From Crocinitomicaceae bacterium (lineage in GTDB: Bacteria > Bacteroidota > Bacteroidia > Flavobacteriales_D > Crocinitomicaceae), in the NCBI GenBank assembly GCA_023262855.1, contig JALQYQ010000020.1:1-56785 (forward strand): a DNA stretch of 56,785 nucleotides, given 5' to 3'. Positions 1 to 9,697 of the stretch are shown piece after piece. The stretch's first letter is position 1, and each line of letters begins with the position of its first letter. The position numbers and the translations under genes are program-made. The notes beneath the pieces were generated by a model. The model was not told the origin of the DNA and did no database searches. It saw nothing but the letters and a program-made list of their open reading frames with translations.

Positions 1-468
1 AATGCGTGTAGAATCATTCATGTTCCAAATTGCTTTTCGGCAATTGTAGCCACTAATAACACGCTTGCTTTCAGTAATTTTCCAATCACGTTTGTCAATT
101 GTATCTTTGATGTATGCAGGATTTCCCCACAAATCCATTACGATAAACTTCTCACGCTGATTCACATTTTGATAAACCGTATTGTGCGTTGTGAAATACT
201 TCATCATCCCTTGTTCTGGTTCATCGCTTTCAATTGGTCGAAAAACGGAAGTAGAATCGTTGAAGTACAATTCGAAATTTTCAATTCGATATTTGTTTTC
301 CTCCGTAATCATATTCTTCATGCGTGGATTATCGCCATAGCGTTTCTTCAAATTGGTTTTACGTTCAAATACGATTTTACCTGAACTCATTTGGCCAAAT
401 GAATTAAACGATAGCAGAGCTAGAACAACAACTGCTATTAGTTTCTTAGTGCATGCCTCTAAAGTCAT
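1..468 (-). CDS. GLPGLI family protein, 3' end cut by window edge
   Basis: The reading frame runs open from an ATG at 466-468 to the window edge (156 codons visible). The N-terminus has a hydrophobic secretion signal ending near SFNSFGQ. The visible end reads W-K-I-T-E-S-K-R-V-I-S-G-Y-N-C-R-K-A, matching the conserved GY.C.KA region of the GLPGLI family, a Bacteroidota-specific envelope family of unknown biochemical role. Its start overlaps the last 23 bp of the upstream barrel gene in another frame, so the two are almost certainly co-translated. GLPGLI genes are commonly found beside TonB-linked barrel genes of this kind, which suggests the protein works with the receptor in the periplasm or outer membrane. 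The C-terminal half is not in the window. Confidence 0.85.
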   Translation of the reverse strand, partial: MTLEACTKKLIAVVVLALLSFNSFGQMSSGKIVFERKTNLKKRYGDNPRMKNMITEENKYRIENFELYFNDSTSVFRPIESDEPEQGMMKYFTTHNTVYQNVNQREKFIVMDLWGNPAYIKDTIDKRDWKITESKRVISGYNCRKAIWNMNDSTRI

Positions 469-3223
469 CTTCTTTTGTTTTTCTGTTATTGAATCTGTAG
501 GTTACTTTAAATAAGAAATAACGTGAAATAATGGTGGTTCTGAAATCAGTTACTGCATTTCCACTTACTGTTCTTCGCGCATTAATGTTTTGATTTAAAA
601 TATCATTCCCTGTAATTGCTACCACCAAATTCTGTGTTTTAAGGAACTTTTTATTCACTTCTCCATTCAAGACAAAATATTCAGTGTCATAAAATCCTTC
701 TCCAGGTTGCGCATTTTTCGTGTATTTTCCATCAACCTTAATTGTAAATCCAAGTGGCAATCTCCAATCAAATCCTGCAGAATAAACTTGAATGCTGAAA
801 GGTGTATTTGAAACTGAACTCAATGAACTTATTGGATTGTTGTAGGAATAACTTCCTGATAAATTGATGTCCAAGGAATCCCATTGGAAATCGATTTGCA
901 TTTCAGGAGTAACAGCATAATTATCTGTAACATTTTCCAATGATCCAATCATACTTTTGAAGCGATTAAATGATGCAGAAACGGAAGGTTGGAACTCAAT
1001 CATTCTATTCAAAATTGGATAGCCACCACCAGCCCAAACTGATGAAGTAATGTTTCCATCAACGTTGATTGTCATGGTATTTGTTCTACCAAATTCATCA
1101 TACGTAGTTTGGGTTCCAAAAGCATTGTTCGTCAATGCCACCATTCCTCCTGACCAAATGTATTTTCCTGAAAGTGCGTTCCAGGTATTAAAATTCACCA
1201 TTACATTGTGCACATAATTTGGTTTCAAATTCTGATTCCCAATCTGAATGCGATTTGGATTTGAATTGTCTTGCACCGGTTGTAAATCATTAATCGTTGG
1301 CTGAGCTGAACTTGTGGTATAATTCAAAGTGAAACGCTTACTCATACTTGGCTTGTATTCGTATTTGAATTTCGGTAGGATATTGTTGATGTTTTGGTTA
1401 ACAATTGAATCAGTAATCAAATTGTGATTATCAATCGTGATGTTACGAACATAAGCACCGGCTGAAACCATGTGTTTACCTGTTTCATAAATCAACTCCG
1501 TTCCTGCTCGGTTTTGAATACGTGTATTGTCGAAGGTATTTGATAAATCCGCTCGATATCCCGTATAAAGTGAGTCGACCTTATCATAGGTTTCCTTCTC
1601 TTGTTTCGAGATACCATACTCAAACAAATAGTTGAAATTAATTTTTAACTTTTTCGAAAGCGGCTCATAATAACTAACAGTACCATAGTGACTCGCAGAA
1701 GAATTATAATTTGTTTTCTTTTGATCGGTTGTGTCTGCAGTGGCAAGTAATTTATAGTCTGACAAAGAATATAAATTTCCATCTGTTTTATTATTGGTCA
1801 TATTCAAGTCATAGCGCACTTCTAATTCACGTCTTTTCTTCTTGAATTTACGATACAAGCGCACCGTATTGTTACTTTGAATTCCCTTTGAATTGTTTTT
1901 ATTATTAATCACCGTTGATAAAGATTCTGTTCCTGTTTCGCCGATGAACGATGAGAAGTCTTCATTATTCGTATACGCTTTACTAAAAGAAACAGATGGT
2001 TTAAATTCCAACAATGTCAACGAATCCAACTGACTGGATAAGGTTAAATTCATTTTATGCGCTTCATTGGTTGAATAATTGCGCGTTGAATCGTTCGTAT
2101 AATAAGTTGTATCCGATAAGAAGTATTGCGATTGGCTTGATGAACGTGCATCTAATCGATCGTTATAGTAGGAATAATTGAACAACAATTCTGTATTTTG
2201 TTTCTCACCAAATTTGTCTGAATAATAAATTCCTGCCTTTAAAGTCTGTGGAATACCATTGGTATTTGACGTATTATTCGGTTCCCAGAAATTTCTGTTT
2301 GCACCATCTTCGTTTGACAATCCGAACTTGTTCAAATCACCTCTACCAAAATTCGAACGCGGTGTATTCGACCCCAGGGCAAAGATTGAAATTTTCTGTT
2401 TCGAATTGAATTTATTCAATAATAATTCCCCTTCATAAAAAGGAATCGATCCTGCATAATCAGAACTTAAAGGCGTTAATGCCATGTCGGAGGCTCCAGA
2501 AACTCGACCGAAATATCCTTTTTTAGCTTCTTCCTTGAGTTTGAGATCGAGGACTTTTATTTTTTCTTCAGATCCCCCAATGGTTTCATTGTCGGTTTTT
2601 TCGTAAATCTGAACGGTTTTTATTCCATCCGCTCCTAAGTTTTTGGTTGCTACTGTTGGATCTGTTCCAAAGAACTCATCACCGTCAACCAACACTTTAT
2701 TGATCTCTTGTCCTTGCGATGTAATTTTTCCATCACTATCAATTTTAATTCCTGGTAGTTTTTTCAATAAATCTTCAACAACCGCGCCTTCAGCCACCTT
2801 GAATGAATCGGCTACATAAACTAACGTGTCTCCTTTGTAGTATATGGGATTTTTATTCGCATAAATCACAACTTCCTGCAATTCTTTTGACATTGGAGTC
2901 ATACGAACATTCGGAATATTGATTTCATAGTTGTCTTTGCTTCCAAAAATATAATACGTTCGATCGTCACATTTTGGATGTGCAACAACTAAGGAGAACG
3001 TATCAACTTGGAAACCTGTTAAAAGGAATTTTCCTTGTTTATCAGAACGTGTAAAACCCAATAACAATGAATCTTTCACACGAACCGCCATCACCATAGA
3101 GTTCTGTAATGGACTACCTGTAGAGTCGGTGACAATACCTGAAACTTTCATGGTTTGTGCAAAACTACTTTGCACCGAAACCAGAAGAAAACAAGCAACT
3201 AAAAGTTGTACTATTCTTTTCAT
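446..3223 (-). CDS. TonB-dependent-receptor-like outer membrane beta-barrel protein
   Basis: This is a 925-residue outer-membrane protein. Residues 1-22 are a signal peptide ending SFAQ. Residues about 25-110 resemble the carboxypeptidase-regulatory-like beta-sandwich that opens most Bacteroidota TonB-linked proteins (VSGIVTDSTGSPLQNSMVMAV). A plug-like region follows at about 115-220 (EDLLKKLPGIKID, INKVLVDGDEFFG). The remainder is aromatic-rich alternating beta sequence typical of the outer membrane protein beta-barrel family often paired with GLPGLI proteins. The substrate cannot be told from sequence: no SusD-like partner is present, so it is not a classical SusC/SusD pair. The downstream GLPGLI gene overlaps its end. 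The ATG at 3221-3223 is directly followed by the signal peptide. Confidence 0.85.
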   Translation of the reverse strand: MKRIVQLLVACFLLVSVQSSFAQTMKVSGIVTDSTGSPLQNSMVMAVRVKDSLLLGFTRSDKQGKFLLTGFQVDTFSLVVAHPKCDDRTYYIFGSKDNYEINIPNVRMTPMSKELQEVVIYANKNPIYYKGDTLVYVADSFKVAEGAVVEDLLKKLPGIKIDSDGKITSQGQEINKVLVDGDEFFGTDPTVATKNLGADGIKTVQIYEKTDNETIGGSEEKIKVLDLKLKEEAKKGYFGRVSGASDMALTPLSSDYAGSIPFYEGELLLNKFNSKQKISIFALGSNTPRSNFGRGDLNKFGLSNEDGANRNFWEPNNTSNTNGIPQTLKAGIYYSDKFGEKQNTELLFNYSYYNDRLDARSSSQSQYFLSDTTYYTNDSTRNYSTNEAHKMNLTLSSQLDSLTLLEFKPSVSFSKAYTNNEDFSSFIGETGTESLSTVINNKNNSKGIQSNNTVRLYRKFKKKRRELEVRYDLNMTNNKTDGNLYSLSDYKLLATADTTDQKKTNYNSSASHYGTVSYYEPLSKKLKINFNYLFEYGISKQEKETYDKVDSLYTGYRADLSNTFDNTRIQNRAGTELIYETGKHMVSAGAYVRNITIDNHNLITDSIVNQNINNILPKFKYEYKPSMSKRFTLNYTTSSAQPTINDLQPVQDNSNPNRIQIGNQNLKPNYVHNVMVNFNTWNALSGKYIWSGGMVALTNNAFGTQTTYDEFGRTNTMTINVDGNITSSVWAGGGYPILNRMIEFQPSVSASFNRFKSMIGSLENVTDNYAVTPEMQIDFQWDSLDINLSGSYSYNNPISSLSSVSNTPFSIQVYSAGFDWRLPLGFTIKVDGKYTKNAQPGEGFYDTEYFVLNGEVNKKFLKTQNLVVAITGNDILNQNINARRTVSGNAVTDFRTTIISRYFLFKVTYRFNNRKTKEDDFRGMH

Positions 3224-3333
3224 ATTTTAAGTTCTCAAACGAATTGCAAGTTTAACCAATCAATTCGAGGTGAAAACTTTAAAAATGTCAAACGGCACGA
3301 TTCTTTGCTTAGTGGTTTTGTTGGTAGATATAA

Positions 3334-3366
3334 AAAACGCCTTGTTAATTGATAACAAAGCGTTTT
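3334..3366 (-). terminator. intrinsic terminator overlapping the end of the 119-aa gene
   Basis: The 14-nt arms 3334-3347 and 3353-3366 pair with one mismatch around a 5-nt loop. On the minus strand the stem is followed by a short run of T. The stop codon (3345-3347) lies inside the stem, so coding and termination signals overlap. Confidence 0.7.
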
Positions 3367-3704
3367 ATTCGAATTTCTTCATTCGTATTGAGTACCAAGA
3401 AGTAAGATCCTTTTTCTAATTTCGATACATCAAAGGTCATTATTCCTTGCTCATTGGGTATAAACTGAAAATAATATTCTGATCCTCTTGTGTTCGTAAC
3501 TGATACCGACGAATACTGATCAAAGTTTCCAATAACTTCTACAAGTAATTCTTCTTTTTCTTGATTCATTTTCATCGTGAAGACTGTTTCCTTCACAACA
3601 GAAGTGTCTTCTTTCGATTTCTCTTTCTTTTCTTCGATTGTGTTAGCGAACGTGATATTCGCACAAAACAACAACATCATTAGGCTAAGTATTTTTGTTT
3701 TCAT
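3345..3704 (-). CDS. small secreted protein with sorting-domain-like beta fold
   Basis: This 119-residue protein starts with a clear signal peptide (residues 1-20, ending ITFAN). A charged linker rich in K and E follows, then about 75 residues of predicted beta structure. The last third (F-D-V-S-K-L-E-K-G-S-Y-F-L-V-L-N, then K-R-F-V-I-N) closely resembles a T9SS type A sorting domain, in which a G.Y.L.V/I strand is followed by a basic C-terminal strand. The protein is therefore little more than a signal peptide, a linker and a sorting-domain-like module with no cargo. It could be a DUF3244-type protein or a stand-alone sorting-like domain. The function is unknown. A terminator overlaps its stop codon, so it forms its own unit. 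Confidence 0.6.
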   Translation of the reverse strand: MKTKILSLMMLLFCANITFANTIEEKKEKSKEDTSVVKETVFTMKMNQEKEELLVEVIGNFDQYSSVSVTNTRGSEYYFQFIPNEQGIMTFDVSKLEKGSYFLVLNTNEEIRIKRFVIN

Positions 3705-4003
3705 CTTTTTACTTTTTAATTGTTCATTAATCAGTGTTTGAAGGTGAGACTTCTGAAAGCTTGATTTGTTACTTTCTATTCAAAAACAATTTTTAAGTGG
3801 TTTCTATTGCTTTTTGAACGGCACAAATCCTGTTCAGTTGAATCATTTCAAACTGTTAAGATGACACTACTCGCGCGTTGCAGGTCATTTTTGACACCAC
3901 AAAATTGAGTACTTTTTGCTTAAAAAAAACGTGGAAAAAGAGATTTAACAAAAGCTTAATTACACAAGTACGAATTAAACTTTTGTCAATATGAACTTGA
4001 TTC
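3705..4003. other. intergenic stretch with no recognised element
   Basis: This 299-bp AT-rich region lies between two minus-strand genes. It must carry the promoter of the 119-aa gene, but I found no convincing TAnnTTTG box, hairpin or repeat in it. Confidence 0.5.
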
Positions 4004-4786
4004 TTATTTAATTTTAACAGTGATTAGCACTTGGAATGTTAGTCCTGTATTATCAGTCATCACCTCATGATTTACAACAAGTGGAGTACCAATCATTTTC
4101 TTTTCGTTTTTCATCAATTTCACGATGTCGCCTTCCTGGTATTGAATCGCTAAAGAAGATGCGTAACCGTCAGCCGAATTTTCTCCGACCAATAGGTATT
4201 TCATTCCACCACCTTCAGCAAAACCTTGGAATGTGGTTTCGAACGGACCTTGTTGATTGATAATTTGCATTGCACGATCAACCGATAACGCTTTTGCTGG
4301 AACAACTTGGAAAGTTGTATTGATCAAATCGTCTTCAACTTCTGCTTTGCGCTCTTTTGTAAAAATCACTTTTCCTTTTTCATAGAAGGAAATGCGTTCA
4401 ACAAACATTGGTTTTGTGCCAGTATTTTCAAAATACACTTCTTTAGATGCAAACTGCTTTCCGTTCTCCACATAAAATGTATTCGTCCCATAATTGCCTG
4501 TTTCAGCGTACGAGAATTTCTCTTCGATTTTTACTTCCTTTTGATCTTTATCCAAATAGCCAATCGCTTCTGCCGTTGAGCCAGCATTGTTGTTATACGA
4601 CAAACTTCGAACGGGAGTTAATTCTGGATTATTTTCAATCGCTGCAATACGATTTTCAAATTCAGTCTCGTTGTCTATTTTTTGAACTTTTTCTGTCTGT
4701 TCTTTTTGCCCATCTTCTTTGTTAGATTGACAAGCAGTAAAAACTCCTAAAAGGATGATTGCGAAAAATAATTTTTGTCTGTTCAT
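4004..4786 (-). CDS. predicted lipoprotein of unknown function
   Basis: The chosen start is the ATG at 4784-4786 (260 residues), because it places a lipoprotein signal at the N-terminus: basic MNRQK, a hydrophobic stretch, then the lipobox V-F-T-A-C. A longer in-frame version would put 15 implausible residues before this signal. The mature part begins with a K/E/Q-rich linker, then mixed alpha/beta sequence with several YxxxG motifs. I do not recognise a family. The gene is divergent from the aldehyde dehydrogenase across a 193-bp region. It is probably anchored in the inner or outer membrane facing the periplasm. Confidence 0.65.
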   Translation of the reverse strand: MNRQKLFFAIILLGVFTACQSNKEDGQKEQTEKVQKIDNETEFENRIAAIENNPELTPVRSLSYNNNAGSTAEAIGYLDKDQKEVKIEEKFSYAETGNYGTNTFYVENGKQFASKEVYFENTGTKPMFVERISFYEKGKVIFTKERKAEVEDDLINTTFQVVPAKALSVDRAMQIINQQGPFETTFQGFAEGGGMKYLLVGENSADGYASSLAIQYQEGDIVKLMKNEKKMIGTPLVVNHEVMTDNTGLTFQVLITVKIK

Positions 4787-4979
4787 AGCTTCTTGTTTTG
4801 ACGATAATGAATCGAGCCACAAAAGTAACAAGTTTCAGCAAAAAAAATGAAAGTGGCGAAAATGAACCAATTTGAATGACGCAAAATTGTCTTTGATAGA
4901 ATTGTGCTATTAATTGATTTTTTAATGCTATTCACTATCTGTTGATTATCATTCATTTGTAACATAAAACTTTAAAACT

Positions 4980-6485
4980 ATGAGTACAGAATCAAAAAGA
5001 CCGACGTTCAAGTCGCACTATGACAATTTCATTGGTGGAAAATTTGTTGCTCCAATCGGTGGAGAATATTTCGAAAACACATCGCCAATCGATGGTAAAG
5101 TATTTACAAAAGCTGCTCGTTCGGGCAAAGAAGATATTGAATTAGCATTGGATGCTGCTGAAGAAGCATTTAAAACATGGAGTAAAACATCACCAACTTA
5201 TCGTTCTAGCATTTTAAATAAAATTGCAGATGTATTAGAAGCGAATTTGAATGAGTTGGCTGTAATCGAAACAATTGACAATGGGAAACCAATTCGCGAA
5301 ACAGTAAATGTGGATTTACCGCTTTGTATTGATCACTTCCGCTATTTTGCTGGTGTTATCCGTGCTGAAGAAGGAACAATTTCTGAACACGACGAAAACA
5401 CGGTAAGTATTTGTATCAATGAACCTCTTGGAGTTGTTGGTCAAATCATTCCTTGGAATTTTCCTTTATTAATGGCAACATGGAAATTGGCACCAGCTTT
5501 GGCTGCAGGATGCACGGTTGTTATGAAACCTGCTGAACAAACACCAACTTCTATCATGTGTTTCATGGAATTGATTAAAGATATCGTTCCTGCAGGTGTT
5601 ATCAATGTTGTTTCAGGCTTTGGTCCTGAAGCAGGTAAACCATTGGCGCAATCACCTCGTATTTCAAAAGTATCATTCACTGGAGAAACAACAACTGGAC
5701 GATTAATTATGCAATATGCATCTGAGAATTTAATTCCAGTAACAATGGAATTAGGTGGAAAATCTCCAAATATTTTCTTCCCATCTGTGTGTGATGCCGA
5801 CGATGAGTATTTCGATAAAGCAGTTGAAGGAGCAGTATTATTTGCTGTAAACCAAGGTGAAGTTTGTACGTGTCCATCACGTATTTTAGTTCATGAAAGC
5901 ATCTATGATAAATTCATGAGTAAAGTTGTTGAGCGAACAAAAGCAATTAAAATGGGTAATCCATTAGACAGTACTACAATGATGGGTGCTCAAGCTTCAA
6001 ACGACCAATACGAGAAAATTCAATCTTACTTGAAATTAGGTGTTGAAGAAGGAGCAGAATTATTGTGCGGTGGAGATGTTCAAAAATTGGACGGTGAATT
6101 AGAAGGTGGATATTACATTCAACCAACCTTGTTCAAAGGTCACAACAAAATGCGCATTTTCCAAGAAGAGATTTTTGGACCAGTTGTTTGTGTTACTACG
6201 TTCAAAACGACAGAAGAAGCGATTGCAATTGCGAATGATACAATGTATGGTTTAGGTGCAGGTGTTTGGACACGTGACGCACACGAATTATACCAAGTTC
6301 CACGTGCAATTCAAGCAGGACGCGTTTGGGTAAATTGCTACCACGCTTATCCAGCTCACGCGCCATTTGGAGGTTACAAAAAATCTGGTTTCGGTAGAGA
6401 AAATCACTTAATGATGTTAGGTCATTACCGTCAAACTAAAAACATGTTAGTGTCTTACGATAAAAACAAATTAGGATTCTTTTGA
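4980..6485 (+). CDS. NAD(P)-dependent aldehyde dehydrogenase (ExaC/AldB-like)
   Basis: This 501-residue protein spans the full aldehyde dehydrogenase superfamily length. The N-terminus ([12 protein letters not shown]...[12 protein letters not shown]) resembles the acetaldehyde/ethanol-oxidation ExaC/AldB group. Visible motifs are the nucleotide-binding region ([21 protein letters not shown]), the general-base glutamate in MELGGKSPN (about residue 257) and the nucleophile Cys296 in [11 protein letters not shown]. It should oxidise short aliphatic aldehydes to acids in the cytoplasm. A DUF779 gene follows on the same strand, a pairing often seen for this aldehyde dehydrogenase group, and a convergent AraC regulator lies next to it. 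Two strong hairpins separate it from the DUF779 gene. Confidence 0.92.
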   Translation: MSTESKRPTFKSHYDNFIGGKFVAPIGGEYFENTSPIDGKVFTKAARSGKEDIELALDAAEEAFKTWSKTSPTYRSSILNKIADVLEANLNELAVIETIDNGKPIRETVNVDLPLCIDHFRYFAGVIRAEEGTISEHDENTVSICINEPLGVVGQIIPWNFPLLMATWKLAPALAAGCTVVMKPAEQTPTSIMCFMELIKDIVPAGVINVVSGFGPEAGKPLAQSPRISKVSFTGETTTGRLIMQYASENLIPVTMELGGKSPNIFFPSVCDADDEYFDKAVEGAVLFAVNQGEVCTCPSRILVHESIYDKFMSKVVERTKAIKMGNPLDSTTMMGAQASNDQYEKIQSYLKLGVEEGAELLCGGDVQKLDGELEGGYYIQPTLFKGHNKMRIFQEEIFGPVVCVTTFKTTEEAIAIANDTMYGLGAGVWTRDAHELYQVPRAIQAGRVWVNCYHAYPAHAPFGGYKKSGFGRENHLMMLGHYRQTKNMLVSYDKNKLGFF

Positions 6486-6500
6486 TCCAAAAGTTGACAC

Positions 6501-6535
6501 TAGTCGGGATACTTGTCGTTGAGTGATCCCGACTA
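6501..6535. repeat. palindrome with perfect 10-bp arms
   Basis: TAGTCGGGAT (6501-6510) and ATCCCGACTA (6526-6535) are exact reverse complements around a 15-nt loop, 15 bp after the aldehyde dehydrogenase stop codon. There is no T-run after it, so it looks more like a REP-type palindrome or mRNA-stabilising stem than a terminator. Confidence 0.6.
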
Positions 6536-6560
6536 ATGTGAATTTCAATGAATCCAACCT

Positions 6561-6593
6561 AAGCCTGCGAGACGCCAACCTCGCAGGCTTTTT
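6561..6593 (+). terminator. terminator-like hairpin before the DUF779 gene
   Basis: The 11-bp perfect GC-rich stem AAGCCTGCGAG (6561-6571) / CTCGCAGGCTT (6580-6590) has an 8-nt loop and is followed by TTT. It ends only 15 nt before the ATG of the DUF779 gene, so it would either end the aldehyde dehydrogenase transcript or act as a stem just upstream of the next start codon. Confidence 0.6.
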
Positions 6594-6605
6594 AAAACAA
6601 AAAAT

Positions 6606-6986
6606 ATGCTATACCAAAGAGTTGATATTACCCCTGAGGCCGAATTATTTTTGGAAGAACTGAAGAAAAAACATGGAGAACTTATGTTCCATCAAAGTGG
6701 TGGATGCTGCGATGGTTCTCAGCCTATGTGTTTTGAAAAAGGAGATTTTAAACTAGGTGCAAGCGATGTTTGCTTGGGAGAAATTGCTGGCTGTGAATTT
6801 TGGATGAGCAAAGACCAATTTGAATATTGGAAATTCACGCATCTAACAATTCACGTAACAAAAGGTCGTGGCTCAAGTTTTTCACTTGAAATTCCAATGG
6901 GTGTGCGCTTTATTGTACAATCGCGCCTGTTCACCTACGATGAATTAATCAGTTTAGAACCAATTCGCGTGTTGGAGAATCATTAA
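6606..6986 (+). CDS. DUF779 domain protein
   Basis: This 126-residue protein matches DUF779 over its whole length. The sequence HQSGGCCDGSQPMC (residues about 29-42) and C-L-G-E-I-A-G-C-E-F-W are the typical cysteine-containing signatures. The function is not established. Family members very often neighbour acetaldehyde-type aldehyde dehydrogenase genes, as here, so a helper role in aldehyde metabolism is a reasonable inference. The conserved cysteines could bind metal or be redox-active. The gene overlaps the convergent AraC gene by 4 bp at its 3' end. A GC-rich hairpin sits immediately upstream of its start. Confidence 0.85.
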   Translation: MLYQRVDITPEAELFLEELKKKHGELMFHQSGGCCDGSQPMCFEKGDFKLGASDVCLGEIAGCEFWMSKDQFEYWKFTHLTIHVTKGRGSSFSLEIPMGVRFIVQSRLFTYDELISLEPIRVLENH

Positions 6987-7918
6987 CTTTTAAGAAAACA
7001 CTGCTGGTATTGCTTTGGGGTGATGCCTTCAATCTTTTTGAACACGCGTATAAAATAATTAGCATCTTCAAATCCAGCCTCGTAACAAACTTGGTTAATT
7101 TGAATCATTGGATTTTTCAGCAGTGATTTAGCATATTTCACGCGCTCCTTTAACACAAATTCAATGGGGCTCATTCCCATTTCACGCTTAAAATAGCGGT
7201 AAAACGATGCTTGACTCATACAAGCCGTATCGGTCAATTCTTTCATGGTAAGTCGATCCGACAAACGTTCACGGATATAATTCACCACATGTGAAAGTGC
7301 AGCATTACCATCTGAATACGTACCTAAATCGATTGCTTTCGCCGTCTGCGATTGAATGATGTAAACCAACAATTCCTGCAAGGTTAAATCGGCAACAATA
7401 TCTTTTGTTAGTTGCTCACTCATGCACACTTGGATCAACTTATTAATCGTAAGTGCCATGTCTGCATTGTTATAGAAAAAATAATCGTTGTGATTTAAAT
7501 TCCAATAATTCGAAGTTCCCTCTTTCGGATAGCGTTCGTTTAAAAAATCCAAGGTTTCTTTGATTTTCTGATGATCGATAGCCAAAGCCAAACATTGTGT
7601 TGGATTGTCCAACGCTGCTTCGGGAAAATCAATTTTCATTTCAACTTGCGATGGAATCACGACTGTCTCACCTGGTAAATAATCAAATTCTGGATCGTCA
7701 AACAAATGCATCACCTTTTTTCCTCGGAGCATACTGGTCACTACCAAATCGTTGAATTTAAGCGGGACCAAATGTGATTCTTGATAGGTCTCAAACAAGT
7801 TGAGTTCGCAATTATTCAATGAATGAACCGTACGATTTTCCACCAAGGTTTTCAAGGATTGCTCCTTAGTTAACCCTGGCTGAATCAATTTTGTACCTGT
7901 TGGTTTATTCATCTGCAT
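6983..7918 (-). CDS. AraC family transcriptional regulator
   Basis: This is a 311-residue protein. Residues about 30-190 form a ligand-sensing region of the AraC N-terminal type (LRGKKVMHLF, LPGETVVIPSQVEM). Residues about 208-308 are a two-HTH AraC/XylS DNA-binding domain: MKELTDTACMSQASFYRYFK is the first HTH, and INQVCYEAGFEDANYFIRVFKK followed by G-I-T-P-K-Q-Y is the second. It is convergent with the aldehyde dehydrogenase/DUF779 pair and overlaps the latter by 4 bp. AraC regulators of this type commonly control adjacent aldehyde or alcohol dehydrogenases, so it probably activates that unit. Two ATG codons (7916-7918 and 7910-7912) are possible starts. Confidence 0.88.
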   Translation of the reverse strand: MQMNKPTGTKLIQPGLTKEQSLKTLVENRTVHSLNNCELNLFETYQESHLVPLKFNDLVVTSMLRGKKVMHLFDDPEFDYLPGETVVIPSQVEMKIDFPEAALDNPTQCLALAIDHQKIKETLDFLNERYPKEGTSNYWNLNHNDYFFYNNADMALTINKLIQVCMSEQLTKDIVADLTLQELLVYIIQSQTAKAIDLGTYSDGNAALSHVVNYIRERLSDRLTMKELTDTACMSQASFYRYFKREMGMSPIEFVLKERVKYAKSLLKNPMIQINQVCYEAGFEDANYFIRVFKKIEGITPKQYQQCFLKS

Positions 7919-8008
7919 AGCACTAAGCTACGAAAAAAAATGAAATCTACCTAGGCAAATGAATTTGTTTTCGATGAGTTATTGTAAGAATGCTATCAAA
8001 CAAGCGTT

Positions 8009-9697
8009 CTATTCAAGGAGCAATTTATAACTGCGCTGATCAACTGTTAAGAAATAAATTCCACACGTTAAGGTTTCATTCACTTTTATACTGTCAATGC
8101 AATCACCTGTCTGAACAACTTTCCCTTGCAAATTCATCAATTCAAATCGTACTGGTGAGTTAAGTCCTTTGATGTATAATAGTTTAGAATTCCCTACAGG
8201 ATTTGGATAAATTGTCAAGGCCAACTCACTTTCATCCAGCCCACTGTATTGCAGCGTTAGGTTAATTGTAACCGAGCTGTCACAACCAAACGTCGACGTG
8301 AAATTCTGCGTGTAAGTTCCTGAATTTGTGTAATCAATTCCGTTCCAAGTGAAAACATCCAAAACTGTTGAATCGATGACAAGTGCATCAATCGGATGAA
8401 TTGTTAAATCCAACGTTACCACTGAGTCACATCCACTAACGGATGGAAATGTATCATTGTAAATTCCACTTGAAAAATACGTTTGACCATTCCACGCATA
8501 AGAACCACAGGCTTCATCACTTATGTTGTTAGTAATTGTAGTCCCATAATTCAAATTCAAGGTAATGGTAGAATCACATCCCCAAACCGTTGTTCCTTGG
8601 TACAAATAGGTTCCTGTTTGCGTTAAGGTTTGACCATTAAACAAATAAGGCGTACATGTACTAACATCCAACGTTTGATTGGAAGGCTGATGCTGATGAA
8701 GTGTAATGTTTGTTATGGCGCTTTGTCCACAACTGTTGACCGATTTAACTGATAAGGTACCTGTTTGAAAACTTTGAGCAAATGTCAAATTAAGTGATGT
8801 TCCAGTACTGCTTCCAGTTGCACCTGCTGGATTCGTCCAAACATACGACGTTGCACCCGTCACTCCAGTAATTGAATAGGCTTGACTTGATGCGTTATAA
8901 CAAAAATCAAGCGATCCATTGATTGCCGATGGCGCCGCTGGAATCGTATTAAGAGTCACGGTAACTGCCAAACGACTTGTAGATTCAAGACCATTAACAG
9001 TTTGTGAAGCATAATAAGTTGCTCCATTCACTAAAACAGTGTTCGAAGGAAGTGGACTTCCACCTGTAGCTGCCGCATACCATTGAATGGACGTTCCCGT
9101 GGCTGTTAACTGAGATACCGTTGAACCAGCACACTTCGTTTGATTTGCTGATCCTGTTGGAGCAGCTGGTGGAGTAAGCAAGGTAAAATTGGCTGTTGCA
9201 ATTCCACGATTGGCATTTCCGTGATACGCATAGCTAAATGTGGCTGTATTTGAACGCGCCCAAATCAAACTGATAGAAGTTGGTGCCGCTGGAAAAACAT
9301 AATCATTGACATCACCTGTATTCAAAGCACGAGTCGCAACAATCGTTCGAACACCAGCATTCACAGCATCAGAAGTGATGGTCCAATTTTGTTGTGCATC
9401 CGTTGAAGGTGCCACATAACCAGTTAAATTACAATCAAAGGCTGTTAATGTTCCCGAGGAATGAACACCAACGACATCCGTTCCTGGCGCCATAGATCCA
9501 GCATCAAATCCAAGTGCAAACCATCTTCCCGCAGGACCTGTTAAAGTCAACGTAACCTGGGTATTTACATCAATTTTTGCCGTCATTGCAAGACCAGCTG
9601 TGGAACTCAACGAAACAACACCAGTAGAATAAGTTTGACCGAAGCTAAAGTGAAAGAAAGCGACAACTAGCAGAAGACTTAAAAAGTTATTTTTCAT
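8009..9697 (-). CDS. T9SS-secreted DOMON-like, multi-repeat surface protein
   Basis: I start this at the ATG 9695-9697 (562 residues) because MKNNFLSLLLVVAFFHFSFGQ is a clean signal peptide. Residues about 25-175 resemble a DOMON-type beta-sandwich (W-F-A-L-G-F-D, then D-V-V-G-V). An Ig/PKD-like segment follows with the TNQTKC...ATGTSIQWYAAATGGSPL motif common in Bacteroidota surface proteins. Then come three about 50-residue repeats ending in GCDS.(V/I)T(L/I)(N/D)L, and finally a type A sorting domain (LTIYPNPVGNSKLLYIKG, then L-T-C-G-I-Y-F-L-T-V). The protein is expected to cross the outer membrane by T9SS. Its start overlaps the end of the ankyrin gene by 11 bp. Confidence 0.82.
   Translation of the reverse strand: MKNNFLSLLLVVAFFHFSFGQTYSTGVVSLSSTAGLAMTAKIDVNTQVTLTLTGPAGRWFALGFDAGSMAPGTDVVGVHSSGTLTAFDCNLTGYVAPSTDAQQNWTITSDAVNAGVRTIVATRALNTGDVNDYVFPAAPTSISLIWARSNTATFSYAYHGNANRGIATANFTLLTPPAAPTGSANQTKCAGSTVSQLTATGTSIQWYAAATGGSPLPSNTVLVNGATYYASQTVNGLESTSRLAVTVTLNTIPAAPSAINGSLDFCYNASSQAYSITGVTGATSYVWTNPAGATGSSTGTSLNLTFAQSFQTGTLSVKSVNSCGQSAITNITLHQHQPSNQTLDVSTCTPYLFNGQTLTQTGTYLYQGTTVWGCDSTITLNLNYGTTITNNISDEACGSYAWNGQTYFSSGIYNDTFPSVSGCDSVVTLDLTIHPIDALVIDSTVLDVFTWNGIDYTNSGTYTQNFTSTFGCDSSVTINLTLQYSGLDESELALTIYPNPVGNSKLLYIKGLNSPVRFELMNLQGKVVQTGDCIDSIKVNETLTCGIYFLTVDQRSYKLLLE

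Noticed and set aside
446..3223. SusC/SusD-type glycan uptake pair
   Set aside because: No SusD-like lipoprotein is adjacent; the neighbour is a GLPGLI protein.
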